A stretch of 64,000 nt of DNA from Molanna angustata (lineage: Eukaryota > Arthropoda > Insecta > Trichoptera > Molannidae), in NCBI GenBank assembly GCA_963576475.1, contig OY754986.1, positions 7,014,531 to 7,078,530 on the forward strand. Reading direction: 5' to 3'. The translations under genes and the position numbers were made by a program. Of this stretch, positions 52,721 to 63,635 are shown one piece after another. The notes beneath the pieces were generated by a model. It was not told where the DNA came from. It did not search any database and worked only from the letters and a program-made list of their open reading frames with translations. Numbering within the stretch: the first letter of the stretch is position 1; every line of letters starts with the position of its first letter.

Positions 52721-53384
52721 ATTTTTTCCCCAAAGAAATGTTGAATTATTTGGAAGCAATGCACATTTTAAGGAATGTTAATAAACAAGTATAAATCAAA
52801 CAATTTACCTAAAAGCAAGTTGCCACATAATGAATTAAAAAATATTCTGAAAACTGTAATTTTTTCCTATTCCACGGCTTGGAAGTTTTACGACTTATCT
52901 GTGAACTAAGGCCGTTAATGTATGGCAAAAGCTCCCCAAGAGATTTAACCAGCATGATGCATTTTCTAAACGTTAAAACTTAAAAGCTATCCGATGCAAA
53001 GCTCTCGCGTCATAATAGTAATGAAGGGTACAGTGAACTTTGCTGACACAATTTCAACTGTTGGATTCTCTCCAATAAACCAGAAAATAAGAGGTTTTAA
53101 TGGGACATTTTACCCGTTTGAACTATTAAAAATGATTTGTTATGCAAACAACACATTAAAATATTCTATAAAATTTATTTCATCATAGTTAAGAGAAATA
53201 CATATGTGTCACATATAAAAATAATGTATGTAAAAATCAAACGACACCAATTAAATATAATGTCAAATACATAAAATATTATAATGACAAGCGCGATTTT
53301 TATGTATTACGAAGAAAATTTGCTAAGAAGTTTGTTTTCTTTGGGCAGAATAAGAAACAAACTAGATTTTTTTAGACAGCTAAA
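52721..53384. other. Unassigned AT-rich spacer
   Basis: A plus ORF at 52994-53188 has no recognisable domain. Nothing else noted. Confidence 0.35.
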
Positions 53385-53805
53385 TTAATGTACAATACTA
53401 CTTACTTTCTTCCGATGGCCATACAACTCCGGTAGAGCTTTAGCCTCCTCAACAATAGCTTTACAAGCCTTCCTGTCAGCTGCAGTGGACTCCCAGTCAT
53501 CACAAGCATTCAGCACGTTCAGATCTCGGGTAACATTGTCCATCAATCTCTGCCTTGCTCTTCCCAGGGGTCTCTTGCTCACAAGGTTATTTTGCAGGAT
53601 ACGTTTTGTGGCTTTTTCTACCACTGATCTGACAACATGTCCAATCCAAGGTAATCTTCTGGACCTGATTCCGCTGGTGATTAAAGATTGTCCTGTCAAT
53701 GCACGAATTTCCTCATTGCTTCGTGGTCTCCAGGAACCTGCAGCAATTCCTGGTCTTGGACCTAATATTTTACGTAATATCCTGTTTTCAAATGTAAAAT
53801 AGTAT
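53385..53805 (-). pseudogene. LINE-G RT C-terminus, open
   Basis: The minus frame is open from about 53790 to 53385. It reads NRILRKILGPRPGIAAGSWR, PRSNEEIRALTGQSLITSG, RSRRLPWIGHVVRSVVEKAT, PLGRARQRLMDNVTRDLNVL, WESTAADRKACKAIVEEAKA and LPELYGHRKK. The GHV.R, GRAR.R and W...A.DR order is an RTE-like C-terminus. Third positions are not AT-biased and the frame is intact, so it may be young. The segment upstream of 53805 does not continue it. Confidence 0.75.
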
Positions 53806-56800
53806 TGTCAATACTCATATAAACTACTGCTCAAATGTACTATTTATGAGCAATACAACGGAGAATAAAAAGTTACAAATCATACAAAATTGAGCGACAG
53901 GAACAATTTTAAAATACAACAGATTCACCCAAAATAAAAATATGCTTGAGCAGTTGAAGTTGTTGACAGTAAAATATCAAATTATATTTTATGTTTTATT
54001 TTTTTATATAAATTAAAAATTTATGATTACCTACTACCTTATTAGCAAAAAAATGTTCTTTGTAATTTTGAAATTCATACCAACCCGACGAGAAGTCGGC
54101 GGGACTTTAGACGGCCTCAGACTAACCCGGCAGGTACACAAAATATGTAATGTGTATTACAAAAGTTTTCACAAGTATTTTAATTTACCAGAATGTATGA
54201 AGGAAGCATCTGGTTTTGCCGATTTTCGTTGCATAGAGTGATGAATCTCATTTTTCTTCAAAATATTCAACTGATTGTGTATTTTCTATTAGAGGTATAT
54301 AATGGCTGTTTTGGGATGTGTGGTGAAGCATAGCGTTCAACATATCCGTATATATATAAGTAGATGTATATATTTTATTGCTGGGGTACTGGGAGGGAGA
54401 GGAAGAATGAACTATGAGACTCGGGTGGTGTTGATTTCAGTTTTTTAATCGGGTTTTAGTCGCGAAGAAAGATGGTCTGTCTTTAAAAAGGGAGTGAAAT
54501 AGAGAATTACTGGGGAAGCTGGTTGAACTATACTTTTAAAAACGCGCGCGACGAGGTTCAAAGTTCAACACATTTGATATACCTTTGTTTAGAAAAAAAC
54601 AGTAATTAAGTATAAAATAATAATCTATAATTTTAATTAATAATAATTAAATAGTTTTTATATAAGTGAAGTGCTGTTGGAGAAGAGGGACCATTTAAAT
54701 ATTAAATATATTTAGTTATTTTGTTTACTAAAAATATAATAAAACCGCTTCGTTAAAAATAATTCTTAAAATAAATTTGGAAGGCGCCATTCTTCCTGAG
54801 AGACGCAAGGAGCTTGATAAGTTTTTTTTTATGTATATTTTATTGACACCTTTTATTCTTTATAGAGCTGGACTAAGATTTGAAATGTTGTTTATAAAAT
54901 TATTGTTTATTTTCTAATTTTTATTTTGAAATATTGTTGATCCTAATATTGAATACAAAATTGCATGTTATATTATTTTACATATTTTTCAAGAAATTAT
55001 TTATTTATAATACTAATCAATTCAATTATTCCTTTTCCAATATTCTGCACGAGGCATGTCCTTTCCTATTAGAATATATTTATATTTCTAAATCCAAATT
55101 ACCTGACGTTTGGTTTCTGAGTGTCGGGATTAAACGTCTCATTAACAAAATATAATACTAATCTAATTTTACCAAATCCAAAAAACCTCTGATGTCTCAA
55201 AGACATCGCCATCTGACCAATGGTTCCTTTCTTCGAATTATCTCTATATAGTTTATTTATTTGTTTATTTATCATTTAGATGGATAAATGAATAGATGGA
55301 CACTAGAATTAAGGAGTTACCGACTTCCCAGTGGTTGGGAAATCCTCAACTTAGTTAAGAGATATGTGGCAGATATATAAATATATATAGTAGCGCATGA
55401 TTTATTTAGTTTATAGGTAGAAAAAGTAGTTAGTGCACTCGGACTCAAAAAGTAGTGATTGTCGGTGTTTTGAGACGTAGAAAGGCGTGTACTGGGGCCT
55501 CTCTAATTGCATGAAGCATGAAAATTTGCGTGAAATTTGTACAAATAGAAAAATATATAATATATATACATTGTGTTCAAAACAGCGGTATTGTTAAATT
55601 TTTAATATCATTGATTTAATAATGAAAAAAAATTCTCATCTTGGTCCACTTATAATACTGTCTCTATGAACTAACACTAATCTTTGAAAGAGACTAAATA
55701 ACTATATTTTCTTAGATATGTACCGATCGTTTTGAAATTTCACCCATGTGAACCTGAAATATTATTTGTTGTGCAATGTTATTTATTGTTCTTTGTTTTC
55801 TTCAATATGTTTTGTTTTTTAGATTGGATAAAAGGTAAGAAGAATATTTCTTGTTTTTTTTTTTTTATAACTAAACTCATGGGTGAAATACATAATTATT
55901 GATAATATCTGTACTCCGAAATTTACTGAAACCGTGTATATTTTGTTTTCCAAACTGAAATATTTTTCAATTGTCATATTTATGAATAATTTATCGAATA
56001 CATAATTCAATAACTCTGTAGGTATACGGACACATTGTGTCTTGTATATAGAAGAATAAGAAAATGGATTTGTTAAAGATTCATTTTATTATAAAGTAAA
56101 ATTTATTAAGTCTGTAGTTATATTAATATACATATATCGATCAAATTGAGTAACTAATAAGTTACAACATTTAGGTTTTGAATCGAAGTTTTATCATTAC
56201 TTTATACGAATTTAATAATTCTGTAGTTATAACTTTGTATGTAAAGATTAACTACCTTTCAACGGTCATGGAGTCTATTAATGTATTAATTATTAATATA
56301 ATATTTATAAATTTTATTATAAATATTCGTCTGTTAATAACTCGTAAATAAAACACAACGTAAAGGGTCCTTTTAACGTAAATAATAATAATAATCACTA
56401 GACGATCATTGGCCAAAATCCGTTAAAAACATAATATAAAATTAGCGAAATAAGATAGAAGAATACGATTTTCTTTCATGATAGAATTATCCAGTAATGA
56501 ATAATAAAATGGATGTAACAAATTCTCGATTTTACTTTGCAGGTAGAGAATAAACTAGTTAGGGAAATTAGCTATAGAACTAGGAAATAGACGTTAGATT
56601 TTAAATAGGTAGTTTAGCTAGCTAGTTTAGGAGGTTATGGATCCACAGAAAAATAGTTTAGGACGATATTTAGTTTAGTTAGTGTGGAAACTATCATAAT
56701 AGGTATTGAAAACATAAAGAAAAAAATCTCTTAAGATATTGTGTGCTTCCTTTGTTTTCTGTGTATGCATATTAGAATATTTCCTATTTTTTTTTATAAA

Positions 56801-57116
56801 TCATACTACGTAAATTCGTTTCTTTCCCAACATTTCGCATACATTTTTTAGTTAACACTAGTTTTAAGAAATTGTATTTATCTTTATATCTTAATAAAAT
56901 ATGCATACCTACATAATTCTAAGATTTTTATTTATTTAAATAAGAAGATTATTCCTTTTTGTGATAAATATAATACACAATTATTATAAATTATTGGTTT
57001 TGGGAAGAATAATACTGTTTTTCCATTATTCTCTTAATTGGGCTGTGGAAGTATTTAGAAAAGGCCTTCATCCTGCTTTGGAGAGATGGCTGATGGAAGT
57101 TGGGGAAGAATATTTT
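53806..57116. other. Long AT-rich, nearly featureless region
   Basis: 3.3 kb without a supported gene. The only element-like feature is at 55253-55346: an (AAAT)n-type tail (minus) followed by GGAGTTACCGACTTCCCAGT, matching the ACTGGGAAGTCGGTA version of the LINE 3' stem-loop with AGGAGTT/AAATCCT arms. Other ORFs are short, AT-rich and unrecognised. If any unique host sequence is present, it could be intronic or intergenic. Confidence 0.45.
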
Positions 57117-57285
57117 TGTGTCAAATATTAATTTAACACGCACCCAATAACAAGTTTCCACATTCTAGACTTGAGATATTATTCGTCTCACAAATTCAGT
57201 TTGAAAACAGTTTGACCATCGGGAAAAGAACTCTAGAATAACCACAAAAACTGAAACTGAGCCATCAAAGTCGACAATATATAAG
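57117..57285 (-). mobile_element. SINE-3 copy, decayed
   Basis: TGTCAAATATTAATTTAACA, CGCACCCAATAACAAG and CCACATTCTAGACTTGAG match the SINE-3 body on the minus strand. The head is badly mutated (AGTTCTTTTCCCGATGG in place of the B box). Confidence 0.7.
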
Positions 57286-57941
57286 TACAACTTTAAGTAT
57301 TGCACAACCATTATAATTCGAACATAATTCCTTCTTCAACCACTTATTTTGATCTTTTTAGTTTCGTCAGTGGCCATATTGAGTCGAGATAAAGCATTGT
57401 TTGTTTACATGGGGAGCATCAGGGGCGGTCCGAGGGTTGTAAAACAAAACCAGAACTTCTTTGATTACACTCAAGGGAGAAATTATCATTTTCAGATTTT
57501 CGCCGCCCCGCGATAAAAGAAAATAATGACTCAGACCCTGGAGTCGGGAAATTGGGAATCGCGTCTGGATGAAATCGCGAAATGGAAGAATCGAAAGAAC
57601 AATAGGAAATATATTTTTAAAAGGTATAAAAAATATTTTATGACTTATATGGCAAATGACGCAGTATAATTATTATTACTAGACATAGCGCAGAGGTCAA
57701 AATTCGACTATATTTATTACATTTTTATGTTTGAAAAGTCATTCGACCAGATCTTTTAAAGTTTTCAAATGGGTTCAAAATGTTCTCTTCACGTATTGCA
57801 AATAAATTTAATTAAGTAAAGTCAATACTGTTTCACAGTATATATGTATTTTTCTACCATGTTTTGTATCTAAATTTGTTTGTTTTATAAAACAACTGCG
57901 TTTGACATGTGTTTGATAAGTATGAATGTTATCAGTTTAGA
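57286..57941. other. Unassigned, partly GC-richer
   Basis: 57400-57600 is less AT-rich (GGGGCGGTCCGAGGG, GCCGCCCCGCG), but no frame is convincingly coding. Confidence 0.35.
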
Positions 57942-58028
57942 TGGGTGATGGCAGAGCGCAGGGTTAGTAATCCATTGGTCCCGAGTTCGAATCCTGCCAC
58001 GACCGATTTCGTTCACCAAGCATCACGA
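57942..58028 (+). mobile_element. SINE-2 head
   Basis: GGGTGATGGCAGAGCGCAGG (A-box region), CCGAGTTCGAATCCTGCC (good B box) and CGATTTCGTTCACC are SINE-2. After AAGCAT the usual body is replaced by a 44-bp tandem array. Confidence 0.8.
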
Positions 58029-58030
58029 GT

Positions 58031-58240
58031 AAGGCTCGGGCTCGTTAAAACACGGTCAAAGTCTTAACCCGAATGAGGCTCGGGCTAGTCAAAACACGGG
58101 CAAAGTCTTAACCCGAATGAGGATCGGGCTCGTCAAAACACGGTCAAAGTCTTAACCCGAATGAGACTCGGGCTCATTCAAACACGGTCAAAGTTTGAAC
58201 CCAAATGAGGCTTGGGCTTAACCCGAGTGACGCTCGGACA
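58031..58240 (+). repeat. 44-bp tandem array, about 4.7 units
   Basis: Units start at 58031, 58075, 58119, 58163 and 58207, with consensus GAGGCTCGGGCTCGTCAAAA followed by CACGGTCAAAGTCTTAACCC and GAAT. The last unit is truncated. It starts immediately downstream of the SINE-2 head. Units differ by 3-8 substitutions. Confidence 0.95.
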
Positions 58241-58972
58241 AAACAGTTAATTGGTTATCATAATAAGACCGTTGATATTTTTAATACCTTTACGGATCAG
58301 AAAATAAATAGAATATCAATATACCTATATGTTACGTTTTTTAAGAAAAAATAATAAGTAATATATTATTATTAACTATTTTTTTCAGCATTGTTCACTA
58401 TTGAAAAACATAATATTTTATAACAAGGTTTTCTTAATCAAATTAACTCAGATGGCAGATGTTAAAACTATAGGTCCATACGTAATATTGTACCCGTATT
58501 TGAATTCAAATATTGACAAATAATAATGTAATTACTTAAACTAGTAAAATTAATTATACTGTTAAGAGGCCCTCATATTAGCTAGCTAAACTTAACTAGC
58601 TAATTTATCTACTACCACCTAGCAACAGACTCTAGTGAGATGGTTAGTACAAGAAACAAACTTTCCCTTGTTTGTATGAAAATTGGCCCTGACATTATTC
58701 CTGCTGATTCTAATGCAAAATGACCTTGAATCGGAATATGACTACCGCTTTTCTCCATCAACCATCTTTTCCGAATCTTCACTTCGTGTATTTTAACTTC
58801 AGCAGTGGCATCTTTTGAAAAAGGTTAAAAAAAAAGATGAGAAAAACTGGGGTTTTATTCGGATTTAGGAAGTCATCGTACATAAGAATCAGGAGTAGGC
58901 ATTAGTGTTAGGGCTCGAAAATTAACTTTTTTTGTAGACCAGTGTTACAGTTTCCATTATGCTGGACGGAAA
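58241..58972. other. Unassigned AT-rich spacer
   Basis: 58560-58615 is rich in CTAGCTA words. No gene is supported. Confidence 0.4.
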
Positions 58973-59085
58973 TATCTTTTTTTTATTTATTTGTTTCCAT
59001 AATATAATAAAAGAAATACAGTATTTAAATATAACATTGGACATTTTATATTATTGCCTCACTAGGCAAAGCACGTTCTATGGGA
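58973..59085 (-). mobile_element. LINE 3' end, tail and half stem-loop
   Basis: On the minus strand AACGTGCTTTGCCTAGTGAG plus GCAAT (59052-59076) is followed about 60 nt later by an AAATAAATAAA tail (58978-58997). The 5' stem arm is not clear. Confidence 0.45.
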
Positions 59086-59261
59086 AAAGTCTGGTCAACC
59101 AGCGAAATCATGACAATAGTGTCTTTTATGTGTGTTCATTTAGTCGTCCGATGTTGATTTGTTCATTTTTATTGTTTGTTTTTATTTTCGTTTATACTAG
59201 ATGTAAGAAATTGTATTTTTTTAGATCTAAATAAAATATATACAATACAATACAATACAAT

Positions 59262-59310
59262 AATTATATCCATGATAATATTTACCCAAGTCATGGATAT
59301 AATTGTCATT
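59262..59310. repeat. Short inverted repeat related to the 5.9-kb MITE
   Basis: AATTATATCCATGA and TCATGGATATAATT flank a 15-nt centre. The same words form the inner arms of the MITE at 5836-6025, and TTGGAGTTATATAATATCTT afterwards also resembles its centre, so this may be a remnant. Confidence 0.5.
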
Positions 59311-59449
59311 TGGAGTTATATAATATCTTGAGATGCTTCCCAGGGGTAACAATTATTACGAAATAAAATTTTACTACACAAATTTTCAATAAGGTATAAT
59401 GGTAAAAAAAGGACTTGTTATTCTTTTGGTAAACCTATGATCTGTTTTT

Positions 59450-59825
59450 ACAGGTTCTAGTCCTGGGACAAGGATGTTCAGCTCTCTTTCCATCTCTTTG
59501 ATGGTCTTCCTAGTAGTCGGCGTCTCCAGCATCATCTTATTTGCCTACTCCACCTTACAATATCCTCCACATTACAGGTCCTGCGGATCTCCACATTAGG
59601 TATTCTGTCTCTTAGGGATCTGCCCAAGATATGTAGGTCTTAGCGTTTTCATCTCTGTTGTTCTGGGTAGCTGTTTTGTTCTCACCGTGTCTGACCTTGC
59701 TTCAACTCCATGGCTCTGATGCATGTTTTATATAATATTCTGACTTTACTCTCAACTTGCATATGTTTTTGGTCCAAACAGTGTCCCTCACGGAGATTAC
59801 TGCAGCTTTATGTGTCTGTTCGTTA
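59450..59825 (-). pseudogene. LINE-D-like RT fragment, decayed
   Basis: The minus strand has, in broken frames, TRQ.HKAA-ISVRDTVWTKN, CIRAMELKQGQTR and a W-RRRR-AGDADY-EDHQ region, paralleling VVAGCLRDTVWKNKHM and later parts of the 39.3-kb copy. Multiple frameshifts. Confidence 0.55.
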
Positions 59826-59859
59826 GTCTAAAAAAATATAAAAGTATAAAAAAGTACAA

Positions 59860-60250
59860 AATTATAAACCAATATAAAACATTGTTATGTGAGGGTGAGG
59901 GTGTGTTTGAATGTGTAAAAGGACGATGTGGAAATATGTGTAAGGAAAGATGTATGAGGGCGTAAGAAAAAATCTTTTTCTCAGTGGCTTCAGAGATTGG
60001 ATTTATGACTGGTATTATGGCGGACATTGGGACCTTGTTGATCTGTTTTGTGTGAGCCCATATGTTTCTTGAGGTTAATGATTGTGATTGCAGAAAGTTG
60101 AGATTGTGTGCATATTTATTGTGGAACTGGAACAATCACCTGGTTCATAATTGCTTAAAAATTGTAAGCTGCTAGTCCTAGAACAGGATTTCCTAATTGG
60201 GCAGCAGTAATCTACTTATTCTTGTCATTATAAATATGGTTTTATTCAAA
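59860..60250. repeat. Dispersed repeat, pair of 52.2 kb
   Basis: Shares 59985-60240 with the 52.19-52.42 kb repeat in inverse orientation. Includes the stem-loop at 60169-60207 (CTGCT/AGCAG, loop AGAACAGGATTTCCTAATT). A LINE fragment starts directly afterwards. Element orientation is uncertain. Confidence 0.6.
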
Positions 60251-60259
60251 TTTTGTAAT

Positions 60260-61170
60260 CCCATGTACAAAAACCGTCTGGAAGTGGATACTGCTGAGTG
60301 CATCGAAAAAGTCGCTACGTGGATATCTCATAACAAGCTTAAATTAAACCCAACCAAAACAGAGTTTATGTGGGTAGCTTCACCACGGCGACAGCACCTC
60401 ATTGAAAGTACTCCTATTAACATCAATGGAGAAAAACTCTTGGCGTCTGCAAGTGTCAAGTTTTTGGGTGTACCTACACTTAGACAATAAGTTATCTCTT
60501 GACCTGCAAATCTCTAAAACAGTCAGTTCATGCTTTTTCCAACTAAGACAACTGAAAAACATTCGTCGAAGCTTGCCCAAAAATGAGACAAAAACACTTA
60601 TAAATGCATTCGTTGTGTCTCGGCTAGATTACTGTAATGGCATCTATGATGGATTGCCAAAGTATCAGCTCGATAGATTACAGATGGTGTTTAATGCAGC
60701 GGCAAGGCTCATTTATGGAGCGGAAAAACGATGTCACATAACTCCACTACTTAACGAATTGCACTGGTTGAAGTGTCCAGAGCGAGTTGACTACAAAATC
60801 TGCTTAACGGTGTTTAATGCTTTAAATAACCTAGCGCCACGATACATACAAGAGCTGTGTCAGAGAAAAGCTCTCTCTGGGAGGCATCTCACACTTAGGT
60901 CTTCTGGATCACAGAGTACCAACTCCCTAAAGGAGTTGGACAGAGCCAATAAAGCGGCTTACTATGATCGATGCTTTGGTGTGAGTGGTCCTATAAAGTG
61001 GAATAAATTGCCTCTAGATGTCCGCAGTGCAAATAGTAAGAGCACTTTCTCTAAAGGACTGAAAACAGCTTTGTTTCGTAGAGCAATATAATATCTATCT
61101 AAATAACAGCGCCCTTGGAATGATCTTGAATCATTAAACGGCGCAAATTAAATTATTATTATTATTATGT
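60260..61170 (+). pseudogene. CR1/L2-like LINE RT thumb and C-terminus
   Basis: Frame one (60260-60487) reads VDTAECIEKVATWISHNKLK, LNPTKTEFMW and ASASVKFLGV. A one-base shift leads to YLHLDNKLSLDLQISK, FFQLRQLKNIRRSLP, LINAFVVSRLDYCNGIYDGL, LDRLQMVFNAAARLIYGAEK, HITPLLNELHWLKCPERVDY, KICLTVFNALNNLAPRYIQE and KWNKLPLDVRSANS, then a stop at 61091. The order is the C-terminal half of a CR1/L2-clade RT, with W...N.LKLN..KTE immediately after where YADD would lie. The tail is (TTA)n at 61151-61165. Confidence 0.9.
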
Positions 61171-61891
61171 TTATTATTATTATGGTGTGTTAAAAGGTAA
61201 ATAAATAATTAAATATTATTTCAATGTACATTTTGATTAGAACTGGTTTATTCTTGAATATATTATGTACCTAAAACATGTTAGTGAGCCCTTAATTGTT
61301 ACGCAACAAATTAAGGTTATTTGTCCTTGGATTTATCGGGTTTTGTCCCTAAGGTGAGATGCGGGTTAAGGGTGTTTGCAGAGAAAGAGAATGAGGTTAG
61401 TTACTCTTCATCTCTATAGCAAATGAGACCCATGTTAATTTAACACATCAAGCTCTGGAGTGAGTATGGAGCATTTCAATGAGAGAGCGCCCATTAATCT
61501 CAGCAGGTTAAGAAATTTATCTCCAGTTGTATTCGGCCGAGTGAGAAATCGTTTGCTTCACCGGTAAGGTCTTAAAAGTTTTCACACGGTGAGGATTCCA
61601 GCTACACCTTTTGAGGGTTAACAGGTCATACATGTTTGTTTAACCTGAAGTCGCCGGGGTACTTTTAATGCACAATATGGTGATTCTTTTAATACTTTGA
61701 CTTATTTATTTTTTCCATGACTAATAATTTTATAGCGGGTTTTTTTCACATCAATTTCCTAAATGACAAGAAATTTTTATTTTCGATGATTTTTACATAT
61801 TAAAATAACAAAAAAGTAACCTTATAATAAAGACACGTATGATAATAAACGTACCTACCTACTTTGTAAAATTATTCCTATTTGCAAATCA
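61171..61891. other. Unassigned spacer
   Basis: 61320-61660 is moderately GC-rich and lacks open frames; it could be an unrecognised repeat. No gene is supported. Confidence 0.35.
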
Positions 61892-61925
61892 ACTGCCTCA
61901 CTAGACGAGTCTATTCTGAGGCAGT
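61892..61925 (-). repeat. LINE-type 3' stem-loop with compensated inner helix
   Basis: ACTGCCTCA (61892-61900) pairs perfectly with TGAGGCAGT (61917-61925). The minus-strand loop GAATAGACTCGTCTAGT keeps the motif but with AGA/TCT instead of AGG/CCT, a paired change. Confidence 0.6.
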
Positions 61926-62094
61926 ACTTTTTCCAATTTGGTCTAAGTTTACGTATTATTGAATGCATAAGAATTAACAGAAGTACCTAATTGATAAACA
62001 AAAAAGAAAAATATACATTGACCACTCAGTTTTTGGAATTCATATATTGTAATTAATTGATTTACTTATTTATTCATATAATTTATGTAAATGT

Positions 62095-62600
62095 GTACAA
62101 AGGCAGGTTTATTGCCATAAGGCAATTTCTTCCAACCAACCCGAGCAACGTGAAGTCTCTAAGGTAAATTGGTACAATACTAATTCATTGAGAAATAAAT
62201 TGATAAAAAATAACATAAAAGAGTAAGAAATATAAAAAAATACAAAGCGAAAAAAAAAATGAAAAGTGAGTTTAAAAAAAAAGAATAATAAAAATAACAC
62301 TGATCATAGCAATGAGGAAAAGGAGGTTATGGAAGGATATAGAAGGAATTCAGGAACTATTTGACAAATAAAGTTTATTTAGTTTACCTTTAAATATTTG
62401 AATGGATTGAGATGACGTTACTTCATCACTTAGGTCATTCCATAGTCTAGCTGATTGTACTTGAAAAGAGGAGCTGAAAACTTCTGTATTGTGAATGGGG
62501 ATAGCTAGTGTAGTATGTTCAGCAGATCGAAGGGATAGGCCGTGACTTGACAAGAAAACTACGTTATTTTTTATATATTGTGGATTAATTCTCAACGGAT
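62095..62600 (-). pseudogene. LINE-K RT C-terminus and 3' UTR
   Basis: Minus frame: SSHGLSLRSAEHTTLAIPIH, NTEVFSSSFQVQSARLWNDL, SDEVTSSQSIQIFKGKLNKL and a stop. The UTR ends with GGAAGAAATTGCCTTATGGC, AATAAACCTGCC. Closest to the 33.9-kb copy. Truncated 5' at about 62595 where a TE-X scrap follows. Confidence 0.8.
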
Positions 62601-62665
62601 ATCATTTAGAGAGTGCACACTATGAGTTTCTTCATGAAGAGTTTGTAGGTATGGCGTGTTTGTCA
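62588..62665 (+). mobile_element. TE-X internal scrap
   Basis: TCTCAACGGATATCATTTAG, AGAGTGCACACTATGAGTTT and GTAGGTATGGCG match the TE-X body at 32.15-32.22 kb. Both ends are missing. Confidence 0.6.
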
Positions 62666-62744
62666 ATGGGGGTGCGATTTCTTATAGTTGTCCGTAGTAA
62701 ATATAAAAAAATTACGCTTTATACTAAAGTAGTTGTAACATTTA

Positions 62745-63300
62745 TTTAGATGTAAAACATACAATAATTATAGTAATATAATGACGGTAAAACTATCGAG
62801 TACATTAATAGTTTTTAATTATGTATTCAGCACTTAGCCTACGAAAGGTGACAAAACTTGTGGTTTCTTTTATGTTTGGTGGTAAACTATTATACATATA
62901 CATGCTAATCTCGTTTTTGGAAGTCTTAAATAAGATCTGACATCCTCTCGTGGTTAATGTGAACACTGACATAGAATTAGATATTATTTGGCATACATAT
63001 ATTTTGAAAACATATTATTTTTTAGTATGTTAACCAAAATTAATGTGTTGTATTAATTTATCAAACATTAAGTCTATTCTTATATATCTATTGCATTTTT
63101 AAAATTGTTCTCGTCCCATATTTCTAATAATCTGTAATTTTCTATTTTGAGTTTCAGTACAGAGAAAAAGGACACTAGGACAATAGTTTGAATGAGGACT
63201 TACATTATGAACTAACCATGAGGTCTGAAAATCCAAGTTGTTTCTAAGTCTTTTTAAAGTCCTCCTTTTTGCCGTGTTTTCAATGTACATTCAATATGCT
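62745..63300 (-). pseudogene. LINE RT thumb fragment
   Basis: Minus strand: VSPHSNYCPSVLFLCTETQN, RKLQIIRNMGREQF, a stop, KCNRYIRIDLMFDKL, and after a gap TTRGCQILFKTSKNEISMYM, YNSLPPNIKETTSFVTFRR. This matches the RT thumb and C-terminus of CR1/L1-like LINEs (P-LNYC-S-L, NR..R.I, CNRYTPI, YN.LP). Several stops; no catalytic box. Confidence 0.65.
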
Positions 63301-63439
63301 TATCCAATTTCAATTAATCATCTATTTATTATGCTAAATATTTCATTCACTCCATTTTTCCAATGTTTTTATTTAATGTGAAATTGTTATTTCATATACC
63401 GCAAAATTGACGGTCAAGGTCTCGGCTGGGTTGTTTCAT

Positions 63440-63635
63440 CAAAAGTGTCAGTAATAGTATAGTTCAAATACTTTGATTTCATAAAATTGTTCAAAATTGT
63501 ATAAAATAAAATATATGTAATAAATAAAATAAAATTGTGTCGTTTGACGGCATTAGATTTAAATAAAACAACCAAAAGTATTGCAAAATTTTATGAAATC
63601 AAAGTATTTTAACTATACTATTACTGATACTTTTG
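63440..63635. mobile_element. MITE with 49-bp terminal inverted repeats
   Basis: CAAAAGTGTCAGTAATAGTA... (63440-63488) is reverse-complemented at 63587-63635 with only two mismatches in 49. The total is 196 bp with an AT-rich centre. No protein. The immediate flanks show no unambiguous duplication. Confidence 0.85.

Noticed and set aside
59797..60135. 112-codon minus ORF
   Set aside because: Part lies in a dispersed repeat and no domain is recognisable; only a short section shows conservative change with 52.3 kb, mentioned under that repeat.
61320..61660. GC-richer stretch as a gene
   Set aside because: No open frame of useful length on either strand and no recognisable motif.
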